Assembly (NCBI RefSeq): GCF_014642635.1
Contig: NZ_BMIQ01000005.1
Coordinates: 186,001 to 250,000, forward strand
Source of the DNA: Aureimonas endophytica
GTDB lineage: Bacteria > Pseudomonadota > Alphaproteobacteria > Rhizobiales > Rhizobiaceae
DNA: 64,000 bases
Direction of reading: 5' to 3'
In this document: one piece after another, positions 1 through 8,717 of the stretch
How positions within the stretch are numbered: the first letter of the stretch is position 1
Layout: every line of letters starts with the position of its first letter
Position numbers and translations under genes: made by a program
The notes under the pieces: model-generated
Databases searched by the model: none
What the model was told of the DNA's origin: nothing
Seen by the model: the letters and a program-made list of their open reading frames with translations, nothing else

Positions 1-369
1 GCGCCGCAGGTCCATGGCCTCGGACGTTTCTTCGAGGATGCGCCCGTCGAGATCGGTCGCCGCGAGGCGGATGCGCCTTTCGCCGAGATCGGCGGCGAGG
101 ATCACGGCGAAGCCGGCGCGAAGGCGCAGGACCCGGGCCGGGCGGCCGCCGCTCGGCAAGGTCTCCTCGGCCTCCTCGACCAGCCCGGCTTCGAGAAGCG
201 CCGAAAGGCGCTGCGCCACCGTGGCGCGCGACAGGCCGGCGCGGTCGGCCAGCGCCGAGCGCGAGCGCGCCTCGCCGGAGGCGATCAGCGCGAGAAGCTC
301 GCCGCCCCCCGCCGCCGCCCCCGGCTCGCGTCCCGTCGCGGCGCGCGCGCCCTCCACCTTCACCGTCAT
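1..369 (-). CDS. ROK-family transcriptional regulator, N-terminal part (runs off the window)
   Basis: Only the first 123 codons are present; the gene continues beyond base 1. After an Ala/Gly-rich lead, residues about 25-60 form a winged helix (SRSALADRAGLSRATVAQRL), followed by the start of the actin-like ROK fold (VILAADLGERRIRLAATDLDG). This layout is typical of NagC/Mlc/FrcR-type sugar repressors. It is divergent from the FrcB-like gene at 558 with about 190 bp between them. In Sinorhizobium a ROK regulator (FrcR) stands divergent to frcBCAK, so control of the fructose-type operon is the natural inference. The effector cannot be read because the sugar-binding half is missing. Confidence 0.8.
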   Translation of the reverse strand, partial: MTVKVEGARAATGREPGAAAGGGELLALIASGEARSRSALADRAGLSRATVAQRLSALLEAGLVEEAEETLPSGGRPARVLRLRAGFAVILAADLGERRIRLAATDLDGRILEETSEAMDLRR

Positions 370-557
370 GCCGTCCGTCCTCTTCGGTTCTCCAAGCCTA
401 GCGCGTTCCAACCCGTCAGGGTTATGTCTAAAAAAATGCATATCTTGTGATCATTTCGATTGACGCCGAGCCGATCATGGCGCCATCCTGCCCTTGTTGA
501 GCCGAAGGCGCGGGATGGGAGCCCCGCGCCCTGCGATCGGCTCTCGGGGAGGAAACA
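370..557. promoter_or_regulatory. Divergent promoter region, ROK regulator / frcB
   Basis: This gap separates two divergent starts. An AT-rich patch at about 418-465 stands out from the G+C-rich surroundings and is the likely site of both promoters and of a ROK operator. A strong ribosome-binding site (GGGGAGGAAAC) ends just before the TTG at 558. I could not define an operator with confidence. Confidence 0.4.
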
Positions 558-1625
558 TTGACCGACTTGCTCGATGCGGCCCGCAAGGGCGCGCCGCGGC
601 GCCTGCGCGCCCTGGCCTATGCCGGCACCGTCCTCGCCCTCGGGCTCTGCGGCCCGACGGCATCGGCCTTCGCCGAGGACATCCTGATCGGCGTCGTCAC
701 CAAGACCGAAGCCAATCCCTTCTTCGCCAAGATCCGCGAGGGCGCCACCGCCAAGGCGAAGGAGATCGGCGGCGTCACGATCCAGAGCTATGCCGGCAAG
801 TTCGACGGCGACAATGACAGCCAGGTCACGGCGGTGGAGAACCTCGTCTCGGCCGGCGCCAAGGGCATCCTGCTCGTGCCTAGCGATTCCAAGGGCATCG
901 TCCCGGCCGTCGAGCAGGCGCGCAAGGCCGGCGTCTATGTCGTGACGCTCGACACCCCGCTCGATCCGCCGGACGCGGCTGACGCGACGCTCGCCACCGA
1001 CAATTTCAAGGCCGGCGAGATGATCGGCGCCTGGGCGGCGAAGACGCTCGGCGACACGTCCAAGGCCAAGGTCGCCTTTCTCGACGCCCTGGAGAACCAG
1101 CCGACCGTCGACGCGGCGCGCGACCAGGGCTTCATGAAGGGCTTCGGCATCGATCCGAAGGACACGAGCCGCTATCTCGACGAGGACGATGCGCGCATCG
1201 TCGGCCATCAATGGGGCAAGGGCTCGGAGGAAGGCGGGCGCACCGGCATGGAGACGCTGCTCCAGAAGGACCCGGAGACCAACGTCGTCTACACGATCAA
1301 CGAGCCGACGGCGGCGGGCGCCTACGAGGCGCTGAAGGCGATGGGCAAGGAAGGCGCGACCCTTCTCACCTCCGTGGACGGCGGCTGCCCCGGCGTCCAG
1401 AACGTCAAGGCCGGCGTCATCGGCGCGACCGCCATGCAGTTTCCGCTGAACATGGCGACGCTCGGCGTCCAGGCGATCGTCGACCACGTGAAGTCGGGCA
1501 AGACGGTGGCGCCGACGCCCGGCCTCGCCTTCTTCGACACCGGCGTGAAGCTCGTGACCGACAAGCCGGTGGACGGCCTGCCCTCGATCACCTCCGACGA
1601 GGCCCTGAAGCTCTGCTGGGGCTGA
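558..1625 (+). CDS. frcB: Periplasmic sugar-binding protein, FrcB-like (fructose/mannose/ribose class)
   Basis: 355 residues. The TTG start is set by an adjacent GGGGAGGAAAC Shine-Dalgarno; no ATG lies at the right place. A signal peptide covers about residues 1-39 (hydrophobic [12 protein letters not shown], then SAFA before ED). The mature part is a type I periplasmic binding protein (Peripla_BP_4): residues 40-60 [40 protein letters not shown], then SDSKGIVP. These strings resemble rhizobial FrcB as I remember it. It should capture a ketose or aldose and deliver it to the FrcC-like permease encoded downstream. The exact sugar is inferred from family resemblance. A strong hairpin follows the stop. 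Confidence 0.82.
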   Translation: MTDLLDAARKGAPRRLRALAYAGTVLALGLCGPTASAFAEDILIGVVTKTEANPFFAKIREGATAKAKEIGGVTIQSYAGKFDGDNDSQVTAVENLVSAGAKGILLVPSDSKGIVPAVEQARKAGVYVVTLDTPLDPPDAADATLATDNFKAGEMIGAWAAKTLGDTSKAKVAFLDALENQPTVDAARDQGFMKGFGIDPKDTSRYLDEDDARIVGHQWGKGSEEGGRTGMETLLQKDPETNVVYTINEPTAAGAYEALKAMGKEGATLLTSVDGGCPGVQNVKAGVIGATAMQFPLNMATLGVQAIVDHVKSGKTVAPTPGLAFFDTGVKLVTDKPVDGLPSITSDEALKLCWG

Positions 1626-1641
1626 GGCCCGCCGCGTTTCC

Positions 1642-1669
1642 GGCCGCCGCCGCTTCTCCGGCGGCGGCC
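1642..1669. other. GC hairpin between frcB and frcC
   Basis: An 11-bp perfect stem (GGCCGCCGCCG / CGGCGGCGGCC) with a 6-base loop lies in the 65-bp gap between the binding-protein and permease genes. It has no T-tract, so it is unlikely to be a full terminator. Such hairpins after binding-protein genes often stabilise the upstream mRNA segment and lower permease expression. Confidence 0.55.
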
Positions 1670-1690
1670 GTTCCATGAGAGGGCCGCGCC

Positions 1691-2776
1691 ATGAATTCCG
1701 TCCCCGATCCGCAAGCCTCCGGCCCCGCCGGCTTCGAGCGGGCGCTCGCCGGCAGCGACACGCGCGAGGCCGCGTTCGAGGACGCGCCGCGCGGGCCCCT
1801 GCAACGCCTCCAGCGCTTCCTGCATCTCTATCCGACGCTGGTGCCCTTCATCGTCCTCGCGGCCAGCATCGCGGTCTTCTCCGCCATCGTCGGCACGCGC
1901 TTCTTCCAGCCCTTCAACCTGTCGCTGATCCTCCAGCAGGTGACGATCATCGGCATCATCGGCATCGCCCAGACGCTGGTCATCCTGACGGCGGGCATCG
2001 ACCTCTCGGTCGGCGCGATCATGGTCCTCGCCTCGACGCTGATGGGGCGCCTCGCCATCCTCGCCGGCCTGCCGCAGGAACTCGCCTTCGCCATCGGCAT
2101 GCTGACCGGGCTCGGCTGCGGGTTCCTCAATGGCCTGCTCGTCACCGCCTTCCGCCTGCCGCCCTTCATCGTGACGCTCGGCAGCTGGAGCGTCTTCGGG
2201 GCGCTCAATCTCTGGTATTCGGGCAGCCAGACCATCCGCGCCCAGGAGGTCGCCGCCTCCGCCCCGATGCTGCAATGGATGGGCGCGGCGATGCAGATCG
2301 GCGGCGCCCGGATCACCGCCGGCACGCTTTTGATGCTCGGCCTCGCCGCCGTCGTCTGGTATGTCCTCAACTCGACGGCCTTCGGGCGGCACGTCTATGC
2401 GACGGGCGACGACCCGGAGGCGGCGACGCTCGCCGGCATCCGCACAAGGCGGGTGCTCCTCGCCGTCTATGCCTCGGCCGGCCTCATCTCGGCGATCGGC
2501 GCCTTCGCGCTCATCGGCCGCGTCGGCGCCATCAGCCCGACCTCCGGCGCGACCGCCAATCTCGATTCCATCACCGCGACGGTGATCGGCGGCACCTCGC
2601 TCTTCGGCGGGCGCGGCACCATCGTCGGCACCCTGGTCGGGGCGCTGATCGTCGGCGTCTTCCGCAACGGCCTGGCGCTCGCCGGCCTCGACGCGCTCTG
2701 GCAGGAATTCGCCGTCGGCATCCTGATCATCGCGGCGGTGGGCGTCGACCAGTGGATCCGCAAGGTCTCGGCATGA
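1691..2776 (+). CDS. frcC: Sugar ABC transporter permease, FrcC-like
   Basis: 361 residues, the usual length for RbsC/FrcC permeases (BPD_transp_2). A polar N-terminus of about 50 residues precedes hydrophobic segments from about residue 53. Family signatures are LVILTAGIDLSVGAIMVLAS near 95-115 and the late loop TATVIGGTSLFGGRGTIVGT near 295. The ATG follows the frcB hairpin. It forms the membrane channel for the FrcB-like protein. In the Sinorhizobium operon an ATPase gene (frcA) comes next, but here the next 270 bases hold a dispersed repeat and then a FGGY kinase gene. The energising subunit must come from elsewhere, for example the FrcA-like ATPase at 14994-15737. Confidence 0.84.
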   Translation: MNSVPDPQASGPAGFERALAGSDTREAAFEDAPRGPLQRLQRFLHLYPTLVPFIVLAASIAVFSAIVGTRFFQPFNLSLILQQVTIIGIIGIAQTLVILTAGIDLSVGAIMVLASTLMGRLAILAGLPQELAFAIGMLTGLGCGFLNGLLVTAFRLPPFIVTLGSWSVFGALNLWYSGSQTIRAQEVAASAPMLQWMGAAMQIGGARITAGTLLMLGLAAVVWYVLNSTAFGRHVYATGDDPEAATLAGIRTRRVLLAVYASAGLISAIGAFALIGRVGAISPTSGATANLDSITATVIGGTSLFGGRGTIVGTLVGALIVGVFRNGLALAGLDALWQEFAVGILIIAAVGVDQWIRKVSA

Positions 2777-2869
2777 GCCCCGCTCCCCTTCCCCGCCGCG
2801 CCTGACCGGACAGCATCGCATGCCGCCAGACCATCGACGCATCGAGGTTCGCCGTCCCCGTTTCAGCCT

Positions 2870-3007
2870 CGTCATCCCGGGCCCGACCCGGGATCCATGC
2901 CTCGGCGGCGACGCGCCGGCGCGGTCGACGATCGATGTCCTTCCCCGCAGGTCCCGTTCCGTGGCGATCGACCCGGCATGGATCCCGGCTCAAGGCCGGA
3001 ATGACGA
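2870..3007. repeat. Dispersed ~139-bp palindromic intergenic repeat, copy A
   Basis: The left end carries GTCATCCCGGGCCCGACCC then GGGATCCATGCCTCGG. The right end carries GCATGGATCCCGGCTCAAGG then CCGGAATGACGA. Each arm is itself palindromic and the two ends are mutual inverted repeats, so the whole unit can fold as a long hairpin. Copies of 138-140 bp lie at 29631, 55307 and 58366, always between genes. Copy A occupies the place where frcA would be expected. Confidence 0.85.
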
Positions 3008-3046
3008 TGCGGCAAGGCGGATGGGTACCCGCAAAGGCGCATTGCT

Positions 3047-4597
3047 ATGACAGCCTATCTCATCGGCATCGATTTCGGCTCGGAATCGGCGCGCGGCGTG
3101 CGGATCGATCTCGCCACCGGGCGTCAGGAGGCGAGCCGCGTCCATGCCTATCGCCACGGCATCGTCACCGGCGCGCTCGGCGGCCGCGCGCTACCGCCCG
3201 GCTTCGCGCTCCAGGTGCCGGCCGACTATCTGGCGGCCGCCGAGGACATCCTCACCCATCTGGGGCAGGGCCGCGAGATCGCCGGCATCGGCATCGACTT
3301 CACCGCCTCCTCACCCCTGCCGGCGAGGGCCGACGGCACGGCGCTGGCCGATCTTCATCCCGACGCGCCCCATGCCCAGGTGAAGCTCTGGAAACATTCG
3401 GCCCAGGCCCAGGCCGACGCGATCAACGCGCGCGGCGGCGCCTTTCTCGCCCCCTTCGGCGGCCGGGTCTCCGGCGAATGGCTGCTCGCCAAGGCGGCCG
3501 AGACGGCGAGCGCCGCGCCCGAACTCTGGGACGAGACCGAGCGCTTCATCGAGGCGGGCGACTGGCTCGTCTGGCAGCTGACCGGCGAGGAGGCGCGCAG
3601 CCTCGATTTCGCGGCCTATAAGGCGCAATATTCGGCGGAAGCCGGCTATCCCGAAGGCGTCGTGCCGGGCCTTGCCGCCCGCCTCGCCCCGCCGCGTCCC
3701 GTCGGCAGTCCGGCCGGCGCGCTGACGCCGGACTGGCGCCGCCGCACCGGCATCGTCGGCGCCGCCACGGTCGCCGTCGCCGCGATCGACAGCCACGGCG
3801 TGCTGCCGGCGGTCGGCGCCGTCGCGCCCGGCCTCTTCGTCGGGGCGCTCGGCACCTCGGCCGGCTTCCTGGTGCTCGACGGCACGGCGCGCGGCCTGCC
3901 GCCCGGACTGGAAGGCGCCGCCTTCGGCGCGGCGCTGCCGGATCTCTGGTGCCACGAGGCGGGTCAGGCGGCCTTCGGCGACATGCTCGCCTGGTATGTG
4001 CGCGCCTTTCCGCGCGACGGCGACCTGTCGCGCAACTTCGCCCTCCACAACGCGGCGGCGGCCAGCGTCCCGCCGGGATCGGACGGGCTCATCGCCCTCG
4101 ACTGGTTCGCCGGCAACCGCGTGCCGCTCGCCGATTCCCGCCTGTCGGGCCTCGTTCTCGGCCTCAGTCTCAAGACGCGGCCGGAGGCGATCTACCGCGC
4201 GCTCATCGAGGCGCTCTGCCATGGCACGCGCGCCATTCTCGACACGGCGCTCGCCGGCGGCGTGCCGATCGAGCGGGTGATCATGACGAGCGGCCTGACG
4301 CGCAGCAATCCGCTGCTCGTCCAGATCCTCGCCGACACGCTCGACCGGCCGGTGGAGGTGCCGGAGATCGACAATCCGACGGCCGTCGGCGCGGCGATCC
4401 ATGGCGCGGTCGCCTGCGGCGCCGTCGCTGGTTTCGCCGCCGGCGCCGCCCGCTTCGGCGCGCGCGATTGTCTCATCTACCGCCCCGATGCCGGCCGCGC
4501 CGCGCTCCACGACCGGCTCTACGACCAGTATCGCCGTCTCGCGGCGGACACTGCCCTCCGGGAGAGCATGCACGCGCTCCAGGCCTTCCGCCCCTAG
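3047..4597 (+). CDS. FGGY-family carbohydrate kinase, ribulokinase (AraB)-like
   Basis: 516 residues. The N-terminal ATPase motif is IGIDFGSESARGVRID (residues 5-20). Ribulokinase-type features are VKLWKHSAQAQADAIN (about 115-130), WFAGNRVPLADSRLSGLVLG (about 355-375) and the C-terminal nucleotide motif VIMTSGLTRSNPLLVQILAD. It should phosphorylate a ketopentose or related ketose in the cytoplasm. It lies 270 bp after frcC on the same strand, in the place of frcK in the Sinorhizobium operon, but FrcK as I recall it is not this family. The kinase may therefore point to a pentulose or a different sugar for this transporter. Substrate is inferred from motifs only. Confidence 0.78.
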   Translation: MTAYLIGIDFGSESARGVRIDLATGRQEASRVHAYRHGIVTGALGGRALPPGFALQVPADYLAAAEDILTHLGQGREIAGIGIDFTASSPLPARADGTALADLHPDAPHAQVKLWKHSAQAQADAINARGGAFLAPFGGRVSGEWLLAKAAETASAAPELWDETERFIEAGDWLVWQLTGEEARSLDFAAYKAQYSAEAGYPEGVVPGLAARLAPPRPVGSPAGALTPDWRRRTGIVGAATVAVAAIDSHGVLPAVGAVAPGLFVGALGTSAGFLVLDGTARGLPPGLEGAAFGAALPDLWCHEAGQAAFGDMLAWYVRAFPRDGDLSRNFALHNAAAASVPPGSDGLIALDWFAGNRVPLADSRLSGLVLGLSLKTRPEAIYRALIEALCHGTRAILDTALAGGVPIERVIMTSGLTRSNPLLVQILADTLDRPVEVPEIDNPTAVGAAIHGAVACGAVAGFAAGAARFGARDCLIYRPDAGRAALHDRLYDQYRRLAADTALRESMHALQAFRP

Positions 4598-4629
4598 AGG
4601 CCGTCCCGGACCCCGGACAGGCGTCGCGC

Positions 4630-5004
4630 CTAGCCCGCCGGCCGGCCCTCCGGCGCCCGCGCCGGGTCCATGTTCATGTTAGTGCCCGATGCATAGGCCG
4701 TCATGATCGCACCCAGCAGTCCCGGAAAGCGCGTCTCCACCTCGGCGCAGCGCGCATGGTTGCGCATCTCGACGCCCTGGCGCTCGCTGCGGATCAGCCC
4801 GGCCTCGCGCAGCACCCGGAAATGCATCGACAGGGAGGATTTCGGGATCACCCGGTCGCCGATCGCCGCCACCGTCGAGCACGAGCCGACGCAGCCTTCC
4901 CTCGCGACGCGGATGAAGATCGCCGCGCGGTCGGGGTCGGACAGGGCATGGAGGATCGCGTCCGGCCGCAGGTCCTCGATCGCGGGATGGAATAAAGGTC
5001 GCAT
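4630..5004 (-). CDS. ArsR-family winged-helix repressor
   Basis: 124 residues. Residues 10-85 form the compact ArsR winged helix: AILHALSDPDRAAIFIRVAR, a helix-turn-helix around IPKSSLSMHFRVLREAGLIR, and the wing SERQGVEMRNHAR. A Cys pair (GCVGSCS) lies near residues 37-42. Whether it binds metal or thiols cannot be told, because the canonical ELCVCDL metal site is absent. It is divergent from the SDR gene at 5112. An inverted repeat in the intergenic region overlaps the SDR promoter, so repression of that gene and autoregulation are likely. It ends convergent to the kinase gene, 33 bases away. Confidence 0.82.
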   Translation of the reverse strand: MRPLFHPAIEDLRPDAILHALSDPDRAAIFIRVAREGCVGSCSTVAAIGDRVIPKSSLSMHFRVLREAGLIRSERQGVEMRNHARCAEVETRFPGLLGAIMTAYASGTNMNMDPARAPEGRPAG

Positions 5005-5023
5005 GATCCATCCATATAGGATC

Positions 5024-5060
5024 TTGACGCCGATTTCCTTAGTTCCAATATTCAGAACTA
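5024..5060 (+). promoter_or_regulatory. SDR promoter with overlapping ArsR operator candidate
   Basis: TTGACG (5024-5029) and AATATT (5047-5052) are 17 bases apart, a fair sigma-70 promoter for the SDR gene. A dyad with 6-bp arms, TAGTTC (5040-5045) and GAACTA (5055-5060), covers the -10 box. A second dyad, GATCC-N9-GGATC, lies at 5005-5023 next to the ArsR start. This placement fits repression by the ArsR protein. Confidence 0.6.
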
Positions 5061-5111
5061 TGGGACTTGAGGCGCCGTCTCGACGCCGGCCCGGATCGAA
5101 GGTCAGGACAT

Positions 5112-5858
5112 ATGTCGAAACTCGACGGCAAGGTCGCGGTCGTCACGGGCGCGTCGAAGGGCATCGGCGCCGCCATCGCCAAGGCACTGGCGAAGGACGG
5201 CGCGAAGGTGGTGGTCAACTACGCCTCCAGCGGGGCGGGCGCGGAGGCCGTGGTCGCGGCGATCAAGGCGGAAGGCGGCGAGGCCATCGCGGTCCGGGGC
5301 GACGTCTCCAAGGCGGCCGAGGCGGAGGCGCTGGTTGAGGCGGCGGTCGAGACCTTCGGCCGGCTGGACATCCTCGTCAACAATTCCGGCGTCTACGAAT
5401 TCGCCGCGATCGGGGACGTCACCGAGGAGCACTATCGCCGCCACTTCGACATCAACGTGCTGGGCGTCCTTCTCACCAGCAAGGCGGCCTCGCGGCACCT
5501 GACGGAAGGCGGCAGCATCGTCAACATCTCGTCGGCCGTCACCAGCATCCATCCGGCCTCGACCGCGGTCTATAGCGGCACGAAGGGCGCGGTGAACGCG
5601 ATCACCGGCGTTCTCGCCAACGAGCTCGCCCCTCGCAAGGTCCGGGTCAACACGGTCAGCCCGGGCTACGTGGTGACGGAGGGCACGCATACGGCCGGCA
5701 TCGCGGGCTCGGAGATGGAAGCCGGCATGGTGGCGCAGACGCCGCTCGGCCGCGCCGGCCGGCCGGACGACATCGCCGGGGTCGTCGCCTTCCTCGCCTC
5801 CGACGACGCGCGCTGGGTGACAGGCGAGGAGATCACCGCCAGCGGCGGCGTGCGCTGA
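5112..5858 (+). CDS. Short-chain dehydrogenase/reductase (SDR), FabG-like
   Basis: 248 residues, the classical SDR length. The start MSKLDGKVAVVTGASKGIG was chosen over an in-frame ATG 45 bases upstream because it puts the Rossmann motif TGASKGIG at residues 12-19 as usual. The family NNAG motif appears as NNSG. The catalytic Ser lies in NISSAVTS, Tyr and Lys in VYSGTKGAVN (YxxxK), and the PG motif in VNTVSPGYV. It would reduce a ketone or oxidise an alcohol with NAD(P)H. Its pairing with an ArsR repressor suggests an inducible role in handling a toxic or reactive carbonyl rather than fatty-acid synthesis, which is inference. Confidence 0.86.
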   Translation: MSKLDGKVAVVTGASKGIGAAIAKALAKDGAKVVVNYASSGAGAEAVVAAIKAEGGEAIAVRGDVSKAAEAEALVEAAVETFGRLDILVNNSGVYEFAAIGDVTEEHYRRHFDINVLGVLLTSKAASRHLTEGGSIVNISSAVTSIHPASTAVYSGTKGAVNAITGVLANELAPRKVRVNTVSPGYVVTEGTHTAGIAGSEMEAGMVAQTPLGRAGRPDDIAGVVAFLASDDARWVTGEEITASGGVR

Positions 5859-5893
5859 AGGTCCGGCGGCCGGGCGGCGAGACGGGGCCGCCG

Positions 5894-6280
5894 CTATTTC
5901 GCGGCGTCCCGGACCGCCGGCCCGGCCACGCCCGGCTTGCCGTAGAGGCCGAGATTGGCGTCGCCCCAGACCTTGAGGGCGGCGAGGATCGGCTCCATCG
6001 TCCGGCCGAGCGGCGAGAGGCTGTATTCCACCTTCGGCGGCACCTCAGCATAGACCTTGCGCTCGATCAGCCCGTCCTCCTCCAGCTCGCGGAGCTGGTT
6101 GGTCAGCATGCGCGGCGTGACGTTCGCCACCTGCCGCTTCAGCTCCCCGAAGCGCAGCGTCCCCGAAAGGAGATGGAAGAGGATCACCGACTTCCACTTG
6201 CCGTCGATCAGCCCGACCGCCGCCTCCACGGCGCAGCCGGGGCTGCAATCGAAGCGCGAGAACCGGGCCTTGGCCATCAC
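5894..6280 (-). CDS. HxlR-family transcriptional regulator
   Basis: 128 residues. The HxlR signature is clear: CSPGCAVEAAVGLIDGKWK at about 12-30, then ILFHLLSGTLRFGELKRQV, the recognition helix region TPRMLTNQLRELEEDGLIER, and the wing VPPKVEYSLSPLGRTM. Cys residues at about 12 and 16 could sense redox or electrophiles, as in the HypR/YodB branch. It is divergent from the quinone-oxidoreductase-like gene starting at 6382. That arrangement is typical of HxlR regulators that induce quinone or aldehyde detoxification genes. Confidence 0.88.
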   Translation of the reverse strand: MMAKARFSRFDCSPGCAVEAAVGLIDGKWKSVILFHLLSGTLRFGELKRQVANVTPRMLTNQLRELEEDGLIERKVYAEVPPKVEYSLSPLGRTMEPILAALKVWGDANLGLYGKPGVAGPAVRDAAK

Positions 6281-6381
6281 GGTATCCTTTTCGACACTAG
6301 GGGCGAATTTTGTGCGTATTGATCTCCCATGACGATAGCGCCAGTTTCCGCGTCCATCAACGACGACAAGGCAGGACGGAC

Positions 6382-7395
6382 ATGAAGGCCATCGGCTATC
6401 AAAGCCCCGGAGCGATCGACCGCGCCGACGCGCTCGTGGATATCGAGCTGCCGCGTCCCGTGGCGACCGGGCGCGATCTCCTCGTGGCGGTGGAGGCGGT
6501 GTCGGTGAATCCGGTCGACACCAAGGTGCGCCGGAGCGCCGCGCCGCCGGAGGGCGAGTGGAAGGTCCTCGGCTGGGACGCCGTCGGCCGCGTCGTCGCC
6601 ACCGGCGAGGCGGTCACGGGCTTCGCGCCGGGCGATGCCGTCTTCTATGCCGGCTCGATCGCGCGGCCCGGCGCCAATAGCGAGTTCCATCTCGTGGACG
6701 AGCGCATCGTCGGGCCGAAGCCCGCCACCCTGTCCAAGGCCGAGGCGGCGGCGCTGCCGCTGACGGCGCTCACCGCCTGGGAGATGCTGTTCGACCGGCT
6801 GGACGTCGCCCGGCCCGTGCCCGGCGCGGCGAAGGCCATCCTCGTCGTCGGCGGCGCGGGCGGCGTCGGCTCCATCGCCATCCAGCTCCTCCGGGCGCTC
6901 ACCGACCTCACGGTGATCGCGACGGCCTCGCGCCCCGAAACGCGCGGCTGGGTCCGGGATCTCGGCGCCCATCACGTCGTCGATCACGCCCGGCCGCTCG
7001 CCGAACAGGTCGCGGCGCTCGGGCTCGGCGCGCCCGCCTTCGTCTTCTCCACCACCGAGACGCATCGCCATCTCGGCGAGATCGTGGAGTTCATCGCGCC
7101 GCAGGGCCGCTTCGGCCTGATCGACGATCCGGCCAGCCTCGACGTGCTGCCCTTCAAGCGCAAGGCGGTCTCGATCCACTGGGAGCTGATGTTCACCCGC
7201 TCGCTCTTCGAGACGTCCGACATGGACGAGCAGGGCCGCATCCTCGCGAAGGTCGCGCGGCTGGTCGACGAGGGGCGGATCCGCACGACGGCGACCGAGA
7301 GCCTGACGCCCATCGACGCCGCCAATCTGAAGCGGGCGCATGCCGTGCTGGAAAGCGGCAAGGCGCGCGGCAAGATCGTGCTCGAAGGCTTCTGA
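6382..7395 (+). CDS. MDR-family zinc-type alcohol dehydrogenase-like / quinone oxidoreductase
   Basis: 337 residues. The start MKAIGYQSPG is preceded by AAGGCAGGACGGA; an in-frame ATG 72 bases upstream gives an unlikely leader. The N-terminal GroES-like domain contains VEAVSVNPVDTKVR and LGWDAVGRVVATG. The Rossmann motif VVGGAGGVGSIAIQLLRAL sits near 155-173. No structural zinc Cys cluster is present, as in the quinone-oxidoreductase and ZADH_like subgroup. It probably reduces quinones or unsaturated carbonyls with NADPH. The divergent HxlR regulator supports an electrophile-induced role. Substrate not known. Confidence 0.85.
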   Translation: MKAIGYQSPGAIDRADALVDIELPRPVATGRDLLVAVEAVSVNPVDTKVRRSAAPPEGEWKVLGWDAVGRVVATGEAVTGFAPGDAVFYAGSIARPGANSEFHLVDERIVGPKPATLSKAEAAALPLTALTAWEMLFDRLDVARPVPGAAKAILVVGGAGGVGSIAIQLLRALTDLTVIATASRPETRGWVRDLGAHHVVDHARPLAEQVAALGLGAPAFVFSTTETHRHLGEIVEFIAPQGRFGLIDDPASLDVLPFKRKAVSIHWELMFTRSLFETSDMDEQGRILAKVARLVDEGRIRTTATESLTPIDAANLKRAHAVLESGKARGKIVLEGF

Positions 7396-7510
7396 AAGGC
7401 CGCGACCCCAAGGGTCGGAAAGGCCCGATCCGCTCGAACTCGAAAGACCTTTCAATTGGTTACGGGTTCGACATATCATCCCCTCCGGTACCCTTGAGGA
7501 GTGCTCGATC

Positions 7511-8692
7511 GTGCCTTTCGCATTCGCATTGGATAGAGCGGCGAGATCGGTCGGTCTCGGTCTCGCGACCTTCGGCCTCCTCGCGGCCCTCCTCGGACGG
7601 GCCGGGGCGCAGGAGGCGCCGGCCGCCCCCGTCACCGTCGCCAAGCCGGTCGTGAAGCCGATCGTCGAGGACGACGAGTTCATCGGCCGGTTCGAGGCCG
7701 TGGATCAGGTCGACATCCGCGCGCGGGTCGCCGGCTACGTCGCCGAGATCACCTTCTCCGACGGGGCGCTGGTGAAGGCCGGCGACCTGCTGATGACGAT
7801 CGACAAGGCGCCCTACAAGGCGGCGCTCGACCAGGCGCAGGCGACATGGGAGGCGGCGAAGGCGCGGCTCGACTTCGCCCGGACCGACCTCGAACGCGCC
7901 ACGACGCTGCAACGCACCGGCGACATCACCACCCAGCTCGCCGACACGCGCCAGCAGAACTTCGCGACCGCGCAGGGCGACTTCAACAGCGCCAAGGCGG
8001 CGCTGGACCGCGCCCAGCTCGACATCGGCTATACCGAGATCCGCGCGCCCATCGCCGGCCGCATGTCGCGGCGTCAGGTGTCGATCGGCGATCTCGTCAC
8101 CGCCGACCAGACGGTGCTGACGAACATCGTCTCCGTCGATCCGATCAACTTCTACTTCGACGTCGACGAGCGCACCTACCTCGCCTATCAGCAGCTCAGC
8201 GCCGGCGGCCTCAACACGCCGGTCGGCGACAGCCGCAACCAGGTGAAGGTCGCGGTCGGCGCGGAGCCGCGCCCGATCCATCCGGGCTATCTGGACTTCA
8301 CGGAAAACCGGCTCGACGCGGAAAGCGGCACGATGCGGGCGCGGGCGGTTCTGCCGAATGCCGACGGGCGGCTGATCCCGGGCCTTTTCGGGCGCATCGC
8401 GCTGCTCGGCTCGGAGCCCTATGACGGCGTCCTCATCCCGGACGAGGCGGTCGCCGCCGACCAGGATCGCCGGATCGTCTATGTCCTGAAGCCGGACAAC
8501 ACGGCCGAGATGCGCCCCGTGCGGCTCGGACCGAAGATCGACGGCTATCGCGTCATCCGGGCCGGCCTGAAGGGCGACGACACGATCGTCGTCAACGGTC
8601 TCATGCGCGTGCGCCCGGGCGTCAAGCTCGCGCCGCAGACCACCGAGCTGCAGCCCGTCGCCGAGACGCTGGCCGAAGACGCCGCGCGCTGA
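7511..8692 (+). CDS. RND efflux periplasmic adaptor (membrane fusion protein, AcrA/MexE-like)
   Basis: 393 residues. I chose the GTG start because TGAGGAG lies about 9 bases before it and it places a signal peptide (hydrophobic SVGLGLATFGLLAALLG, AQ before EAP) at the N-terminus. Family features are VDIRARVAGYVAEITFSDGA (lipoyl-like half), a coiled-coil hairpin at about residues 110-160, the second lipoyl half IGYTEIRAPIAGRMSRRQVS, and a beta-barrel part (GLFGRIALLG). It links the inner-membrane pump encoded 25 bases downstream to an outer-membrane channel. No TolC/OprM gene follows, so the channel must be encoded elsewhere. Confidence 0.9.
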   Translation: MPFAFALDRAARSVGLGLATFGLLAALLGRAGAQEAPAAPVTVAKPVVKPIVEDDEFIGRFEAVDQVDIRARVAGYVAEITFSDGALVKAGDLLMTIDKAPYKAALDQAQATWEAAKARLDFARTDLERATTLQRTGDITTQLADTRQQNFATAQGDFNSAKAALDRAQLDIGYTEIRAPIAGRMSRRQVSIGDLVTADQTVLTNIVSVDPINFYFDVDERTYLAYQQLSAGGLNTPVGDSRNQVKVAVGAEPRPIHPGYLDFTENRLDAESGTMRARAVLPNADGRLIPGLFGRIALLGSEPYDGVLIPDEAVAADQDRRIVYVLKPDNTAEMRPVRLGPKIDGYRVIRAGLKGDDTIVVNGLMRVRPGVKLAPQTTELQPVAETLAEDAAR

Positions 8693-8717
8693 TCGACGCA
8701 TCCCGGGAAGCCCTTCC

